A stretch of DNA of 64,000 nucleotides from SIG480 sp045595365. GTDB lineage: Bacteria > Bacillota > Clostridia > Oscillospirales > JAAYXM01. The stretch lies in the NCBI GenBank assembly GCA_045595365.1, contig JAZOAI010000011.1, positions 1 to 64,000 of the forward strand, written 5' to 3'. The notes under the pieces were generated by a model. It saw nothing but the letters and a program-made list of their open reading frames with translations. It had not been told where the DNA came from and made no database searches. Made by a program: the position numbers and the translations under genes. Positions 1 through 7,003 of this stretch are shown here, piece after piece. How positions within the stretch are numbered: the first letter of the stretch is position 1; each line of letters opens with the position of its first letter.

Positions 1-52
1 AAAATGATGATGTAGCAGACGGAACGCTTGCAAACGGATGCGACCGTATGCG

Positions 53-174
53 AAATTGATGCTCATTTCAGGCATAATTATTTGAAACACAAGACCATGC
101 GCCGTCAATAAAAAAATAATTTAAAAATACTAAAATTCAAAATTGATGCTCTGAAATTTGATTTTGAAACACAA
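53..174. repeat. short imperfect direct repeat in AT-rich intergenic DNA
   Basis: Two blocks recur in the same order: AAATTGATGCTC at 53-64 and 140-151, and TTTGAAACACAA at 81-92 and 163-174. The two units are about 85 bp apart. The stretch 1-188 is AT-rich, shows no supported gene, and lies downstream of the tRNA transcription unit. The origin of the repeat is unknown. Confidence 0.5.
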
Positions 175-188
175 AAATTTTTAATGAT

Positions 189-226
189 TAAAAAATAAGA
201 AGTGGCTCAAACACTGCGTTTGAGCC
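189..226 (-). terminator. second intrinsic terminator downstream of tRNA-Trp
   Basis: A perfect 9-bp stem (GGCTCAAAC at 204-212 against GTTTGAGCC at 218-226) with a 5-nt loop. Read on the minus strand it is followed by an interrupted run of T residues at 189-197. A further hairpin at 244-268 (11 bp with one wobble) lies between this and the first terminator. It probably backs up termination of the tRNA transcript. Confidence 0.55.
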
Positions 227-307
227 GAAATCACATAGGGCATCCCGCAAAATCATAGATTTTGTGGGAAAAAGGAGGAACTGTGAAGCGGGTGACTGAT
301 TTTTTGC

Positions 308-340
308 AAAAAAAATCGGAACAAGCGAAACTTGTTCCGA
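308..340 (-). terminator. intrinsic terminator of the tRNA-Trp unit
   Basis: A perfect 10-bp stem (TCGGAACAAG at 316-325 with CTTGTTCCGA at 331-340) and a 5-nt loop. On the minus strand it is followed directly by eight T residues (308-315). It begins 4 nt past the CCA end of the tRNA, so it is a textbook Rho-independent terminator for that transcript. Confidence 0.9.
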
Positions 341-343
341 CAT

Positions 344-419
344 TGGCAGGGGCAGTAGGACTTGAACCCACGGCACTCGGTTTTGGAGACCGATGCTCTA
401 CCAACTGAGCTATACCCCT
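344..419 (-). tRNA. tRNA-Trp (anticodon CCA), CCA end encoded
   Basis: The minus strand folds into a complete cloverleaf: acceptor AGGGGTA/TGCCCCT (one G-T wobble), D arm GCTC/GAGC, anticodon stem TCGGT/ACCGA around loop CTCCAAA, and a T arm with GTTCAAG. The anticodon CCA at 384-386 reads UGG (Trp). The discriminator base is G73 (position 347), and the 3' CCA is encoded at 344-346. It is the promoter-distal, intact member of a row of three tRNA-Trp-like units. Confidence 0.95.
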
Positions 420-433
420 AAAAAGCAAATATT

Positions 434-509
434 AAGTTTTATTGAGTTACCATACGAACATAGGGACTCGGTTTTGGAGACCGGCATGTTACCATTACAT
501 CATACCCCT
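434..509 (-). pseudogene. decayed tRNA-Trp copy (middle unit)
   Basis: The minus strand keeps the 5' acceptor strand AGGGGTA, a changed but still pairable D arm (ATGT/ACAT), and the same anticodon loop CTCCAAA with CCA. The 3' half has lost acceptor pairing and the T stem is broken, with no encoded CCA. Its 5' end is at 509. It is a remnant of a tandem duplication of the neighbouring tRNA and is unlikely to be charged. A tRNA-mimic role is possible but unsupported. Confidence 0.6.
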
Positions 510-526
510 AAAGAGCGCCATATTAA

Positions 527-602
527 GTTTTTATTATGCAGTATTTGCAACATAGGGACACGGCTTTGGAGAGCGCTGCTCTACCAACTGAGCTATACCC
601 CT
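527..602 (-). pseudogene. decayed tRNA-Trp copy (promoter-proximal unit)
   Basis: The first 31 nt from position 602 match the intact tRNA in acceptor 5' strand and D arm. The anticodon loop CTCCAAA with CCA (567-569) is also kept. The anticodon stem now has a C-C mismatch and wobbles, the T arm is not pairable, and the 3' acceptor strand is lost. Around its 3' flank it shares blocks such as CTATGTT and AAACTTAATAT with the middle unit, so the two decayed units are duplicates of each other. Confidence 0.6.
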
Positions 603-621
603 ATAATTACGTGACTGTAAT

Positions 622-650
622 AGTTTACCACGAAATTATATTTTTTGCAA
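622..650 (-). promoter_or_regulatory. sigma-A-type promoter for the tRNA-Trp row
   Basis: On the minus strand, -35 TTGCAA (645-650) and -10 TAAACT (622-627) are separated by exactly 17 bp. The expected start near 615 lies just upstream of the first tRNA-like unit, so the transcript would run through both decayed copies before the intact tRNA. Confidence 0.7.
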
Positions 651-720
651 GTAAAAATTTTTAAAAAATCAAAAATTTTTATGCAAGGGGAAAATATTGT
701 TTTTTGTCGAAACATAAAAG

Positions 721-2925
721 CTATTTAAACTTTGTTCTTGTGAGCCTTAAAGCGTTTAATACAACCGTGACGGAGCTTAGAGACATCGCTGCCGCCCCGA
801 ACATCGGGTTGAGGAGAGGACCGCCAAGGGCGTAAAGCACACCTGCGGCGATGGGAATTCCTATCACATTATATGCAAAAGCCCAGAAAAGGTTCTGCTT
901 GATATTTCGCGTGACAGCAAGTGATATTTTTATCGCCTTGGGAATATCACGCAAATCGTTTTTTACAAGAATAATATCAGAGGATTCTGCTGCGATATCG
1001 GTTCCCGAAGAAACGGTAACAGACACATCGGCAGAGGCAAGGGCAGGGGCATCGTTAATACCGTCTCCAACCATACAAACCTTTTTCCCGAGGTTTTTGA
1101 GCCTTTGTACTTCGGAAGCCTTTTCGTTTGGCTTTATCTCACTTATGACGTTTTCTATTCCCACGGCTTTCGCTACTGCGTTGGCAGTTTTTGCATTATC
1201 TCCCGTGAGCATATATAGCTCAATCCCTCGCAAAGAAAGCTCTTCGATGGCTTTTTGCGCGCTCGGTTTTGGTGCATCGGCAACGGCGATAAGTCCGATA
1301 GTTTTCTCATCTGTTGAAACGAAAATCGAGGTTTTTCCGCTTTCCGAAAGGGTGTCGGCAATCTCTGAAAAACGGCCTGGTTTTTTGACAAAGCTTTTGT
1401 TCCCGACATAAATCTTTTTGCCGTCAATCACTGCAGCCACGCCACTTCCGACAACATACTCGAAATTTTGCGCGGGAGAGAGTGAAAGTCCATTTTCTTC
1501 TGCGAATGAAAGAATTGCCTTTCCGAGAAGATGCTCAGACCCCGTCTCACAGGCCGCTGCAAGAGCCAGAAGCTCATCTTCCGGTATGTCAGACTCTATA
1601 TCCGTGACAACAGGCTTGCCGAGAGTGATTGTTCCTGTCTTGTCGAACACGACGGCAGTTGTCTTTGAAGCGTGTTCAAGAGCGGCACCGTTGCGGAAGA
1701 GAATTCCGTGTTCTGCCGCAACTCCCGTTCCGGACATTATTGCGACCGGGGTTGCAAGCCCCAAGGCACAAGGACAGGAAATTACAAGAACTGAAATAAA
1801 TATCGAAAGAATAAACTCAAAATCTTTTCCTGCAAAGGCCCAAAAAACTGCGGCAACGAAGGCGATTGCAATAACTGTGGGAACAAAATGCCCTGCAACT
1901 GTGTCAGCAAGGCGAGCAATGGGCGCTTTTGAGGCTTGAGCCTCTGAAACGGTTCTAACGATGCTTGCAAGGGTAGTGTCTTCGCCGACTCTTGATGCCT
2001 CAAATCTGATAAAACCGGTAGCATTGATACATCCGCAGATCACTTCGTCTCCGACACACTTCGGAACAGGCATACTTTCTCCTGTTATCATGCTTTCATC
2101 AATCTCGCTTGTTCCGAAGGTAACAACGCCGTCAACGGGGATCCTCTCGCCCGGGCGGACAATTACAACATCTCCGACAACTATGTCTTTGACGGATATT
2201 TTTATTTCACTTCCGTCACGGATGACAGTTGCAGAATCGGGCACGAGGGAGACAAGCTTTCTCACCGCGTCTGACGTCTTTTTTGTTGCGCGCTTTTCGA
2301 GAAACTTGCCGAGCATAACGAGCGCAATAATCATAGAGGCAGATTCAAAGTACAGCCCGTGAACAGCGTGTTTATCTCCGAGAAAAACCAGAATCGTTGA
2401 ATATATGCTGTAAAGTATGGAGGCGAGCGTGCCTATGGCAACGAGTGTATCCATATTCGGGTTTCTGCGAAACAGAGCAGAAAAGCCGGAAGTGTAGAAC
2501 CTGAACCCGCATATTATAACGGGGATGATGAGAAGAGCCTGCACTATCGTCAAGACTTTTGGTTCTGCGAGAAAGGCGGGGAGCTTGAAAAGCTCAAGCA
2601 TCGGCCCCATGGCAATCACAAACAGAAGGGAAGAGAAAACAAGTGCGATTATGAGTCGTAGTTTCTCGGCAAAAAGCTCTTCGTTTTTTGTTTCATCATC
2701 GTTTGGCTGAGGGAGAGATGCCTTGTATCCGAGCGCGTTTATTTCCTTTATTATTTCTTTTTCCGAAAGTGTGCTATCATCATACAAAACAGAAGCAGTT
2801 TCATTTGCGAGGTTTACCGAAACTTCCTCGACAGCAGCTAACTTTCCGATGTTTACTTCGACATTTCTGACACACGCGGCACAGTGCATTCCTTTTACAT
2901 TGAAAATTGTTTTTTTGTGGCTCAT
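721..2925 (-). CDS. copA: heavy-metal (copper-type) P1B ATPase
   Basis: A cation-pumping membrane ATPase of 734 aa, probably exporting Cu+. In order: one N-terminal HMA metal-binding domain with CAAC (Cys15, Cys18), membrane segments including RRNPNMDTLVAIG near 153-165, the actuator TGES (281-284), the intramembrane Cu motif CPC (384-386), the phosphorylation motif DKTGT (Asp428), and GDGINDAPAL in the hinge. The usual SEHPL motif reads SEHLL (463-467), so its Pro is changed while His is kept. I chose the ATG at 2925 because GGGGTGA is correctly spaced before it; an upstream GTG (2934) lacks a ribosome site. It is transcribed divergently from rubrerythrin. No copper operator was recognised. 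Confidence 0.93.
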   Translation of the reverse strand: MSHKKTIFNVKGMHCAACVRNVEVNIGKLAAVEEVSVNLANETASVLYDDSTLSEKEIIKEINALGYKASLPQPNDDETKNEELFAEKLRLIIALVFSSLLFVIAMGPMLELFKLPAFLAEPKVLTIVQALLIIPVIICGFRFYTSGFSALFRRNPNMDTLVAIGTLASILYSIYSTILVFLGDKHAVHGLYFESASMIIALVMLGKFLEKRATKKTSDAVRKLVSLVPDSATVIRDGSEIKISVKDIVVGDVVIVRPGERIPVDGVVTFGTSEIDESMITGESMPVPKCVGDEVICGCINATGFIRFEASRVGEDTTLASIVRTVSEAQASKAPIARLADTVAGHFVPTVIAIAFVAAVFWAFAGKDFEFILSIFISVLVISCPCALGLATPVAIMSGTGVAAEHGILFRNGAALEHASKTTAVVFDKTGTITLGKPVVTDIESDIPEDELLALAAACETGSEHLLGKAILSFAEENGLSLSPAQNFEYVVGSGVAAVIDGKKIYVGNKSFVKKPGRFSEIADTLSESGKTSIFVSTDEKTIGLIAVADAPKPSAQKAIEELSLRGIELYMLTGDNAKTANAVAKAVGIENVISEIKPNEKASEVQRLKNLGKKVCMVGDGINDAPALASADVSVTVSSGTDIAAESSDIILVKNDLRDIPKAIKISLAVTRNIKQNLFWAFAYNVIGIPIAAGVLYALGGPLLNPMFGAAAMSLSSVTVVLNALRLTRTKFK

Positions 2926-2968
2926 TTGTATCACCCCATGTATTTGTATAATATTTACATATTTTGCT

Positions 2969-2974
2969 TATAAT
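2969..2974 (+). promoter_or_regulatory. possible -10 element for rubrerythrin
   Basis: A perfect TATAAT lies 32 bp before the rubrerythrin start codon. No convincing -35 box stands 17 bp upstream (TTGTAT at 2944-2949 would give a 19-bp spacer). The region is shared with the divergent copper ATPase gene. Confidence 0.4.
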
Positions 2975-3006
2975 ATCAGTAATCAAAAACGAAAGGAAGA
3001 AGAAAA

Positions 3007-3585
3007 ATGAATTTAAACGGAACCGAAACTCTCATAAACCTCGCGCGCTCATTTGCTGGGGAATCGCAGGCAAGGGGAAGGTATCATTTCTACGCGGGCA
3101 AGCTGCGTAATGAGGGATATGAAGCGCTTTACCGAACCTTAACCGAGATTGAAAACAACGAATTGGCCCACAGCAAGGTTTTTATGAATTTTCTCACAGA
3201 CAACCCGGAACTCGGCTTTAAAAATATAGATATTGACGCAGGCTACCCCTACGTTCTCGGTGATGTTCTGACGAACTTAAAATCCGCAGCTGAAGGGGAG
3301 AATGATGAGGCAACCATAATATACCCGAAGTTTGCAAAAATCGCAAGAGACGAGGGCTTCCCTGAAATTGCATCTGCGTATGAAATGATTATAAAAGTAG
3401 AAGCAGAACACGAAAAAATGTTCAGAAAAATGTTTGATCACATATCTTCGGGAACTCTTTATAAAAGAAAAGAACCGACAAAATGGAAGTGTGAAAACTG
3501 CGGCTTTGAATATACCTCTGAAAATGCCATGGAGCTTTGCCCGCTATGCAAGCATAATATAGGCTATATGAGAAGTGAGCTTTAA
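3007..3585 (+). CDS. rbr: rubrerythrin
   Basis: A non-haem di-iron peroxidase of 192 aa that protects anaerobes against hydrogen peroxide. The N-terminal ferritin-like four-helix domain carries the iron-ligand motifs GESQARGRYHFY, EIENNELAHSKV and KVEAEHEKMF. The C-terminal rubredoxin domain has two Cys pairs, CENCGFEY and CPLCKH, which bind a mononuclear iron. The length is normal. The ribosome site GAAAGGAAG precedes the ATG. It is a single-gene unit ended by its own terminator, and fits an oxygen-sensitive fermenter. Confidence 0.95.
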   Translation: MNLNGTETLINLARSFAGESQARGRYHFYAGKLRNEGYEALYRTLTEIENNELAHSKVFMNFLTDNPELGFKNIDIDAGYPYVLGDVLTNLKSAAEGENDEATIIYPKFAKIARDEGFPEIASAYEMIIKVEAEHEKMFRKMFDHISSGTLYKRKEPTKWKCENCGFEYTSENAMELCPLCKHNIGYMRSEL

Positions 3586-3592
3586 TTTAAAT

Positions 3593-3628
3593 ATCGGCTG
3601 TGAAGTATATCGCAGCCGATATTTTTTT
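3593..3628 (+). terminator. intrinsic terminator after rubrerythrin
   Basis: Stem ATCGGCTG (3593-3600) with CAGCCGAT (3613-3620), followed by a T-rich run (3621-3628). It lies between the convergent rubrerythrin and DUF1015 genes. Confidence 0.85.
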
Positions 3629-3634
3629 GTAAAA

Positions 3635-4900
3635 CTATTTTTTTATGCTCCTTGCCTCAAGGTAGAAGCGCTTATCCCACGCATGCCCCATAGAAAAAGC
3701 CTTGCGGGGGAGAACGCCGTCGCGGATAACTGTCGGGAAGAGGTCATCCTTTGCAATCGTCGGAAGAAGAAAGCCTGCGTTTTTCGGCTCGCTTCCAAGG
3801 CGTTTTACAACCTCGTCACCGTGGATATAGTCAACCCTGCCGCCGTTTTTAGCAAGATAGTCGTCTATAAACTTCTGGAGAGAGCCGACTGTCAGGTTTG
3901 ACTTCGGGTTTCGGATTCCGATTCGGCGGATTCCTGATGAGGTCACCATATCAAAAACCTGCTCAGCATCGTCTGAAAGCTCATAATACTCAGAAAGAGC
4001 GGCAAACATAGCATCGGGGTCAATATCAAAAACAACTCTGTGGATAGGCTCAAATTCAAGAGCAGTGTCGTGGAGATTGACAAGCTCACAGAGAGCGTAG
4101 CGAGCGGGATGGTTTGCGGCTTCGTCAGCGGAAAGAGTTTCCTTGATACGCCTCCAGCATTCCTTTGCAGTTGCAAGAGAGTGGTTTCCGTCACCAACTG
4201 CAAACTGAAGAACTCCGCGGTCGGAAACGGAATACTTTTTCTCAAAGGCATCCTTATCCGCAAGGTGAGCGAGAGCTGCATCAATGCGCTTTTCTTCGGC
4301 ATCGCTCACAAAATATCCTTTGATTGAACCTGAATTTTCCATGAGTTCAAAGTCATAGGCCTTCTCAAAAGAAGTGCAAGCCTTTGCAAGTGGCTCGATA
4401 ACGCTCTTTTCTCTGTCGTCAATCAAAAGCATTATATGGGGAATTTCAAGTGCCGCATTCTCGCGAATTCTGACGCGCGGTGGAATGCGCTCGAGAACCG
4501 TTCCCTCTGTTGCGCGGATTTTGGACTGAGAACCTGGCATATAGTCGTATTCGTCAAGGTCAACAACGCCCATAAGCCCGTGGCGCACCTTTCCGTCGCG
4601 CTGTGTGCGCTCTACATATATGTATTTTGAAACTGGCGCGCTGAAAACATCGCCTGCGATGTATGAAAGCATAGTTGAGTTTATGTTCTTGATTCTGTCT
4701 TGCGGGTCGCCGTCTTCAAGGTATATTTCGGGGAAGGTCAATTTGAGAGTTGAGGGCGCATCACCGATAAAATCTGAAATTGATTTCCAATATTCAGGCT
4801 CTGAAGTGAACTGGTCACAGGCGACAACGCTCCATTTCGTCATATCTGTTCCGGCTTTCGGAAGAAGAATATTTCCCGGGAAAAAAACACGTGAACTCAT
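3635..4900 (-). CDS. DUF1015 family protein
   Basis: A cytoplasmic protein of 421 aa matching the DUF1015 family (PF06245), recognisable by FFPGNILLPKAG at the N-terminus, ERTQRDGKVRHGLMGVVDLDEYDY, and the conserved GDGNHSLATAK signature. Some archaeal members are reported as ADP-dependent serine kinases (SerK), and bacterial members often sit near serine biosynthesis genes, which is not the case here. The function is therefore unassigned. The ATG start has AGGAGA 7 nt upstream. It is a single gene on the minus strand. Confidence 0.85.
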   Translation of the reverse strand: MSSRVFFPGNILLPKAGTDMTKWSVVACDQFTSEPEYWKSISDFIGDAPSTLKLTFPEIYLEDGDPQDRIKNINSTMLSYIAGDVFSAPVSKYIYVERTQRDGKVRHGLMGVVDLDEYDYMPGSQSKIRATEGTVLERIPPRVRIRENAALEIPHIMLLIDDREKSVIEPLAKACTSFEKAYDFELMENSGSIKGYFVSDAEEKRIDAALAHLADKDAFEKKYSVSDRGVLQFAVGDGNHSLATAKECWRRIKETLSADEAANHPARYALCELVNLHDTALEFEPIHRVVFDIDPDAMFAALSEYYELSDDAEQVFDMVTSSGIRRIGIRNPKSNLTVGSLQKFIDDYLAKNGGRVDYIHGDEVVKRLGSEPKNAGFLLPTIAKDDLFPTVIRDGVLPRKAFSMGHAWDKRFYLEARSIKK

Positions 4901-4995
4901 TTCAAGTCTCCTTTTACAGTCATTTATTACTATTTAATTATACATTACGCCTTTTCGATAAGTCAAGAGAAAGGCAGAAAGTATTCATAAAATGC

Positions 4996-5024
4996 TTGAC
5001 ATTCGGGGGATTTAGGCATAAAAT
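4996..5024 (+). promoter_or_regulatory. promoter of the T-box aryl-acid operon
   Basis: Perfect -35 TTGACA (4996-5001), a 17-bp spacer and -10 TAAAAT (5019-5024). The predicted start near 5031 lies just before the T-box leader. Confidence 0.85.
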
Positions 5025-5040
5025 ATAGTATATAATTTAA

Positions 5041-5310
5041 GACAATAACGCGATGATGAAACCAAGTACGCACAAACAGTCTTTCCAAGAGAGCTGTCGG
5101 TTGCTGCGAGACAGTGAAAGCTCTTGTGCGGAATACCTTTCGGAGCGGCTTTGCCGAAAGTTTTCAAGTAGGCAAAGACGGGAAAGCCCGATATAGCTTA
5201 AGAGTCTGATAGGACTCAATGAGGCTGCGCCTGTGGCGCGGTAAATTGAGGTGGTACCACGGAATTTTTTCGTCCTCTGCTTTGTCCGGGCAGAGGATGT
5301 TTTTGTTTTC
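5041..5310 (+). promoter_or_regulatory. T-box riboswitch leader, specifier probably UAC (Tyr)
   Basis: A tRNA-sensing leader that permits transcription when its cognate tRNA is uncharged. Stem I shows the loop-E strands AGTA (5065-5068) and GAA (5131-5133) bracketing the helix CGCACAA/TTGTGCG (5069-5075 with 5124-5130). The codon directly after GAA is TAC (5134-5136), read as the Tyr specifier. The T-box proper, TGAGGTGGTACCACGG (5248-5263), contains TGGT (5252-5255), which pairs with a tRNA 3' end having discriminator A, as in tRNA-Tyr. The terminator is the stem at 5271-5299 plus a T-run. Unusually, the base after the specifier is C, not a purine. The specifier assignment is an inference. 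Confidence 0.92.
5271..5310 (+). terminator. T-box-controlled terminator
   Basis: CGTCCTCTGC (5271-5280) pairs with GCAGAGGATG (5290-5299, G-T wobbles), followed by TTTTTGTTTT. It lies directly after the T-box sequence, as expected for the competing terminator. Confidence 0.85.
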
Positions 5311-5340
5311 TGCCGAAGATTTCTAAAAGGAGAATACAAG

Positions 5341-6978
5341 ATGGTAATTACTGATTTTCTTGAAAAAAATGCGCGGCTTTACGGCTCAGAGGTTTCGCTT
5401 GTTGAGCTTAACCCTTCAGAGGAGCGCGACAGCGCTGTGACCTGGTGGGATTTTAACCTTATCGAAAGTGCGGGCGAGGATGCTCCGTATCGCCGTGAGC
5501 TTTCCTGGCGCGATTTTGACCGCAGAGCAAATCGCTTTGCAAACCTCCTTTTAAGCCGAGGGCTTAAACGGGGGACAAAGGTCGGAATCCTTCTTATGAA
5601 CTGCATTGAATGGCTGCCCCTTTACTTCGGTATTTTAAAAGCCGGGTGTGTTGCGGTTCCGATGAACTTCCGCTTTTCCGGTGATGAGATAAAATACTGC
5701 CTCGAGCTTGCTGATGTTGAAGTTCTCGTTTTTGGCCCTGAATTCATAAGCCGTATGGATGCGGTGAAGGACCAAATCGTAATCACAAAAACATTTTTCT
5801 TTGTCGGGAAGAACGGCCCTGAATATACGGAGGACTGCCTCGGCCTTATGGGCTACTGCTCATCAAGCGCGCCCCCTGTTGCACTTGATGAAGAAGATGA
5901 CGCCGCAATATACTTCTCCTCGGGGACAACCGGCTTCCCGAAGGCGATTTTACATAATCACAAGGCGCTTCTTTCTTCCTGCAGGACGGAACAGAATCAT
6001 CACGGACAGACCAGGGATGATGTTTTTCTCTGTATTCCCCCCCTGTATCATACAGGAGCAAAAATGCATTGGTTCGGTTCTCTTATGTCCGGGAGCCGCG
6101 CGGTTTTGCTTCGCGGAGTCAAGCCCGAATGGATTCTCCGCGCAGTTACGGAAGAAAAATGCACGATTGTCTGGCTTCTCGTTCCGTGGGCGCAGGATCT
6201 TCTCGATGCGATTGAGTCAGGCAAGCTTGATATATCGAAGTTCAAGCTTTCTCAGTGGCGGCTTATGCACATAGGCGCGCAGCCAGTTCCGCCAAGCCTC
6301 ATCCATCGTTGGCTTAAGGTCTTTCCGCATCATCAGTACGACACGAACTACGGCCTTTCCGAATCTATTGGGCCAGGGTGTGTTCACCTTGGCGTAGAAA
6401 ATGTCAATAAAGTTGGCGCGATAGGCCGCGCGGGATACGGCTGGCAGACAAAAATCGTTGATGAAAAAGGAAACGAAGTCGAGCGCGGAGATGTCGGCGA
6501 GCTTCTCGTCAAGGGCGACGGCGTCATGCTTTGTTACTATAAAAATCCTGAAGCAACCGCAGAGGTCTTGAAAAACGGTTGGCTCTATACCGGGGATATG
6601 GCGCGCGAGGATGAAGACGGCTTCATCTATCTTGTTGACAGAAAGAAAGACGTTGTAATCTCAGGCGGCGAAAATCTCTATCCCGTTCAGATTGAGGATT
6701 TTCTGAGAGCATACGATAAGATAAAAGACGTTGCCGTTATCGGGCTTCCCGATGCGCGGCTCGGCGAGATTTGTGCGGCGATTATCGAAATCAAAGAGGG
6801 AGAGACCTGCACAGAAGAAGAAATTAACAAATTCTGCGAAAGTCTCCCCAGATACAAGAGACCGCGAAAGATTTTCTTTGAAAAGGTTCCGCGAAACGCA
6901 ACGGGCAAGATTGAAAAACCCGCACTGCGGGAAAAGTATTGCCACGGCCGTCTCGTAGAAGCACAGATAAAAGGATAG
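5341..6978 (+). CDS. AMP-forming acyl/aryl-CoA ligase
   Basis: An adenylate-forming CoA ligase of about 545 aa that would activate a carboxylic acid with ATP and CoA. The P-loop-like motif YFSSGTTGFPKA, the hinge motif YTGDMAREDEDGFIYLVDRKKD and the C-terminal catalytic Lys in TGKIEKPALR are all present. The start is the ATG at 5341, with AAGGAG 8 nt upstream and outside the T-box terminator. It is the first gene of an operon with a symporter, iorAB, a second CoA ligase and an ACT protein, suggesting an aryl acid such as (hydroxy)phenylacetate as substrate. The true substrate cannot be read from the sequence. Confidence 0.88.
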   Translation: MVITDFLEKNARLYGSEVSLVELNPSEERDSAVTWWDFNLIESAGEDAPYRRELSWRDFDRRANRFANLLLSRGLKRGTKVGILLMNCIEWLPLYFGILKAGCVAVPMNFRFSGDEIKYCLELADVEVLVFGPEFISRMDAVKDQIVITKTFFFVGKNGPEYTEDCLGLMGYCSSSAPPVALDEEDDAAIYFSSGTTGFPKAILHNHKALLSSCRTEQNHHGQTRDDVFLCIPPLYHTGAKMHWFGSLMSGSRAVLLRGVKPEWILRAVTEEKCTIVWLLVPWAQDLLDAIESGKLDISKFKLSQWRLMHIGAQPVPPSLIHRWLKVFPHHQYDTNYGLSESIGPGCVHLGVENVNKVGAIGRAGYGWQTKIVDEKGNEVERGDVGELLVKGDGVMLCYYKNPEATAEVLKNGWLYTGDMAREDEDGFIYLVDRKKDVVISGGENLYPVQIEDFLRAYDKIKDVAVIGLPDARLGEICAAIIEIKEGETCTEEEINKFCESLPRYKRPRKIFFEKVPRNATGKIEKPALREKYCHGRLVEAQIKG

Positions 6979-7003
6979 AAACAGTTTAAGGCGGGGTAAA
7001 GTT

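Noticed and set aside
231..428. 65-aa minus-strand open frame containing RGIAQLVEHRSPKPS
   Set aside because: It is the translated tRNA-Trp sequence, a well-known false protein.
851..1411. 186-aa plus-strand open frame
   Set aside because: Antisense shadow of the copper ATPase gene, with no ribosome site and low-complexity Ser/Ala content.
5041..5310. T-box controlled by tRNA-Trp (because a tRNA-Trp is near)
   Set aside because: The specifier position holds no TGG, and the TGGT of the T-box would not pair with the G73 of that tRNA.
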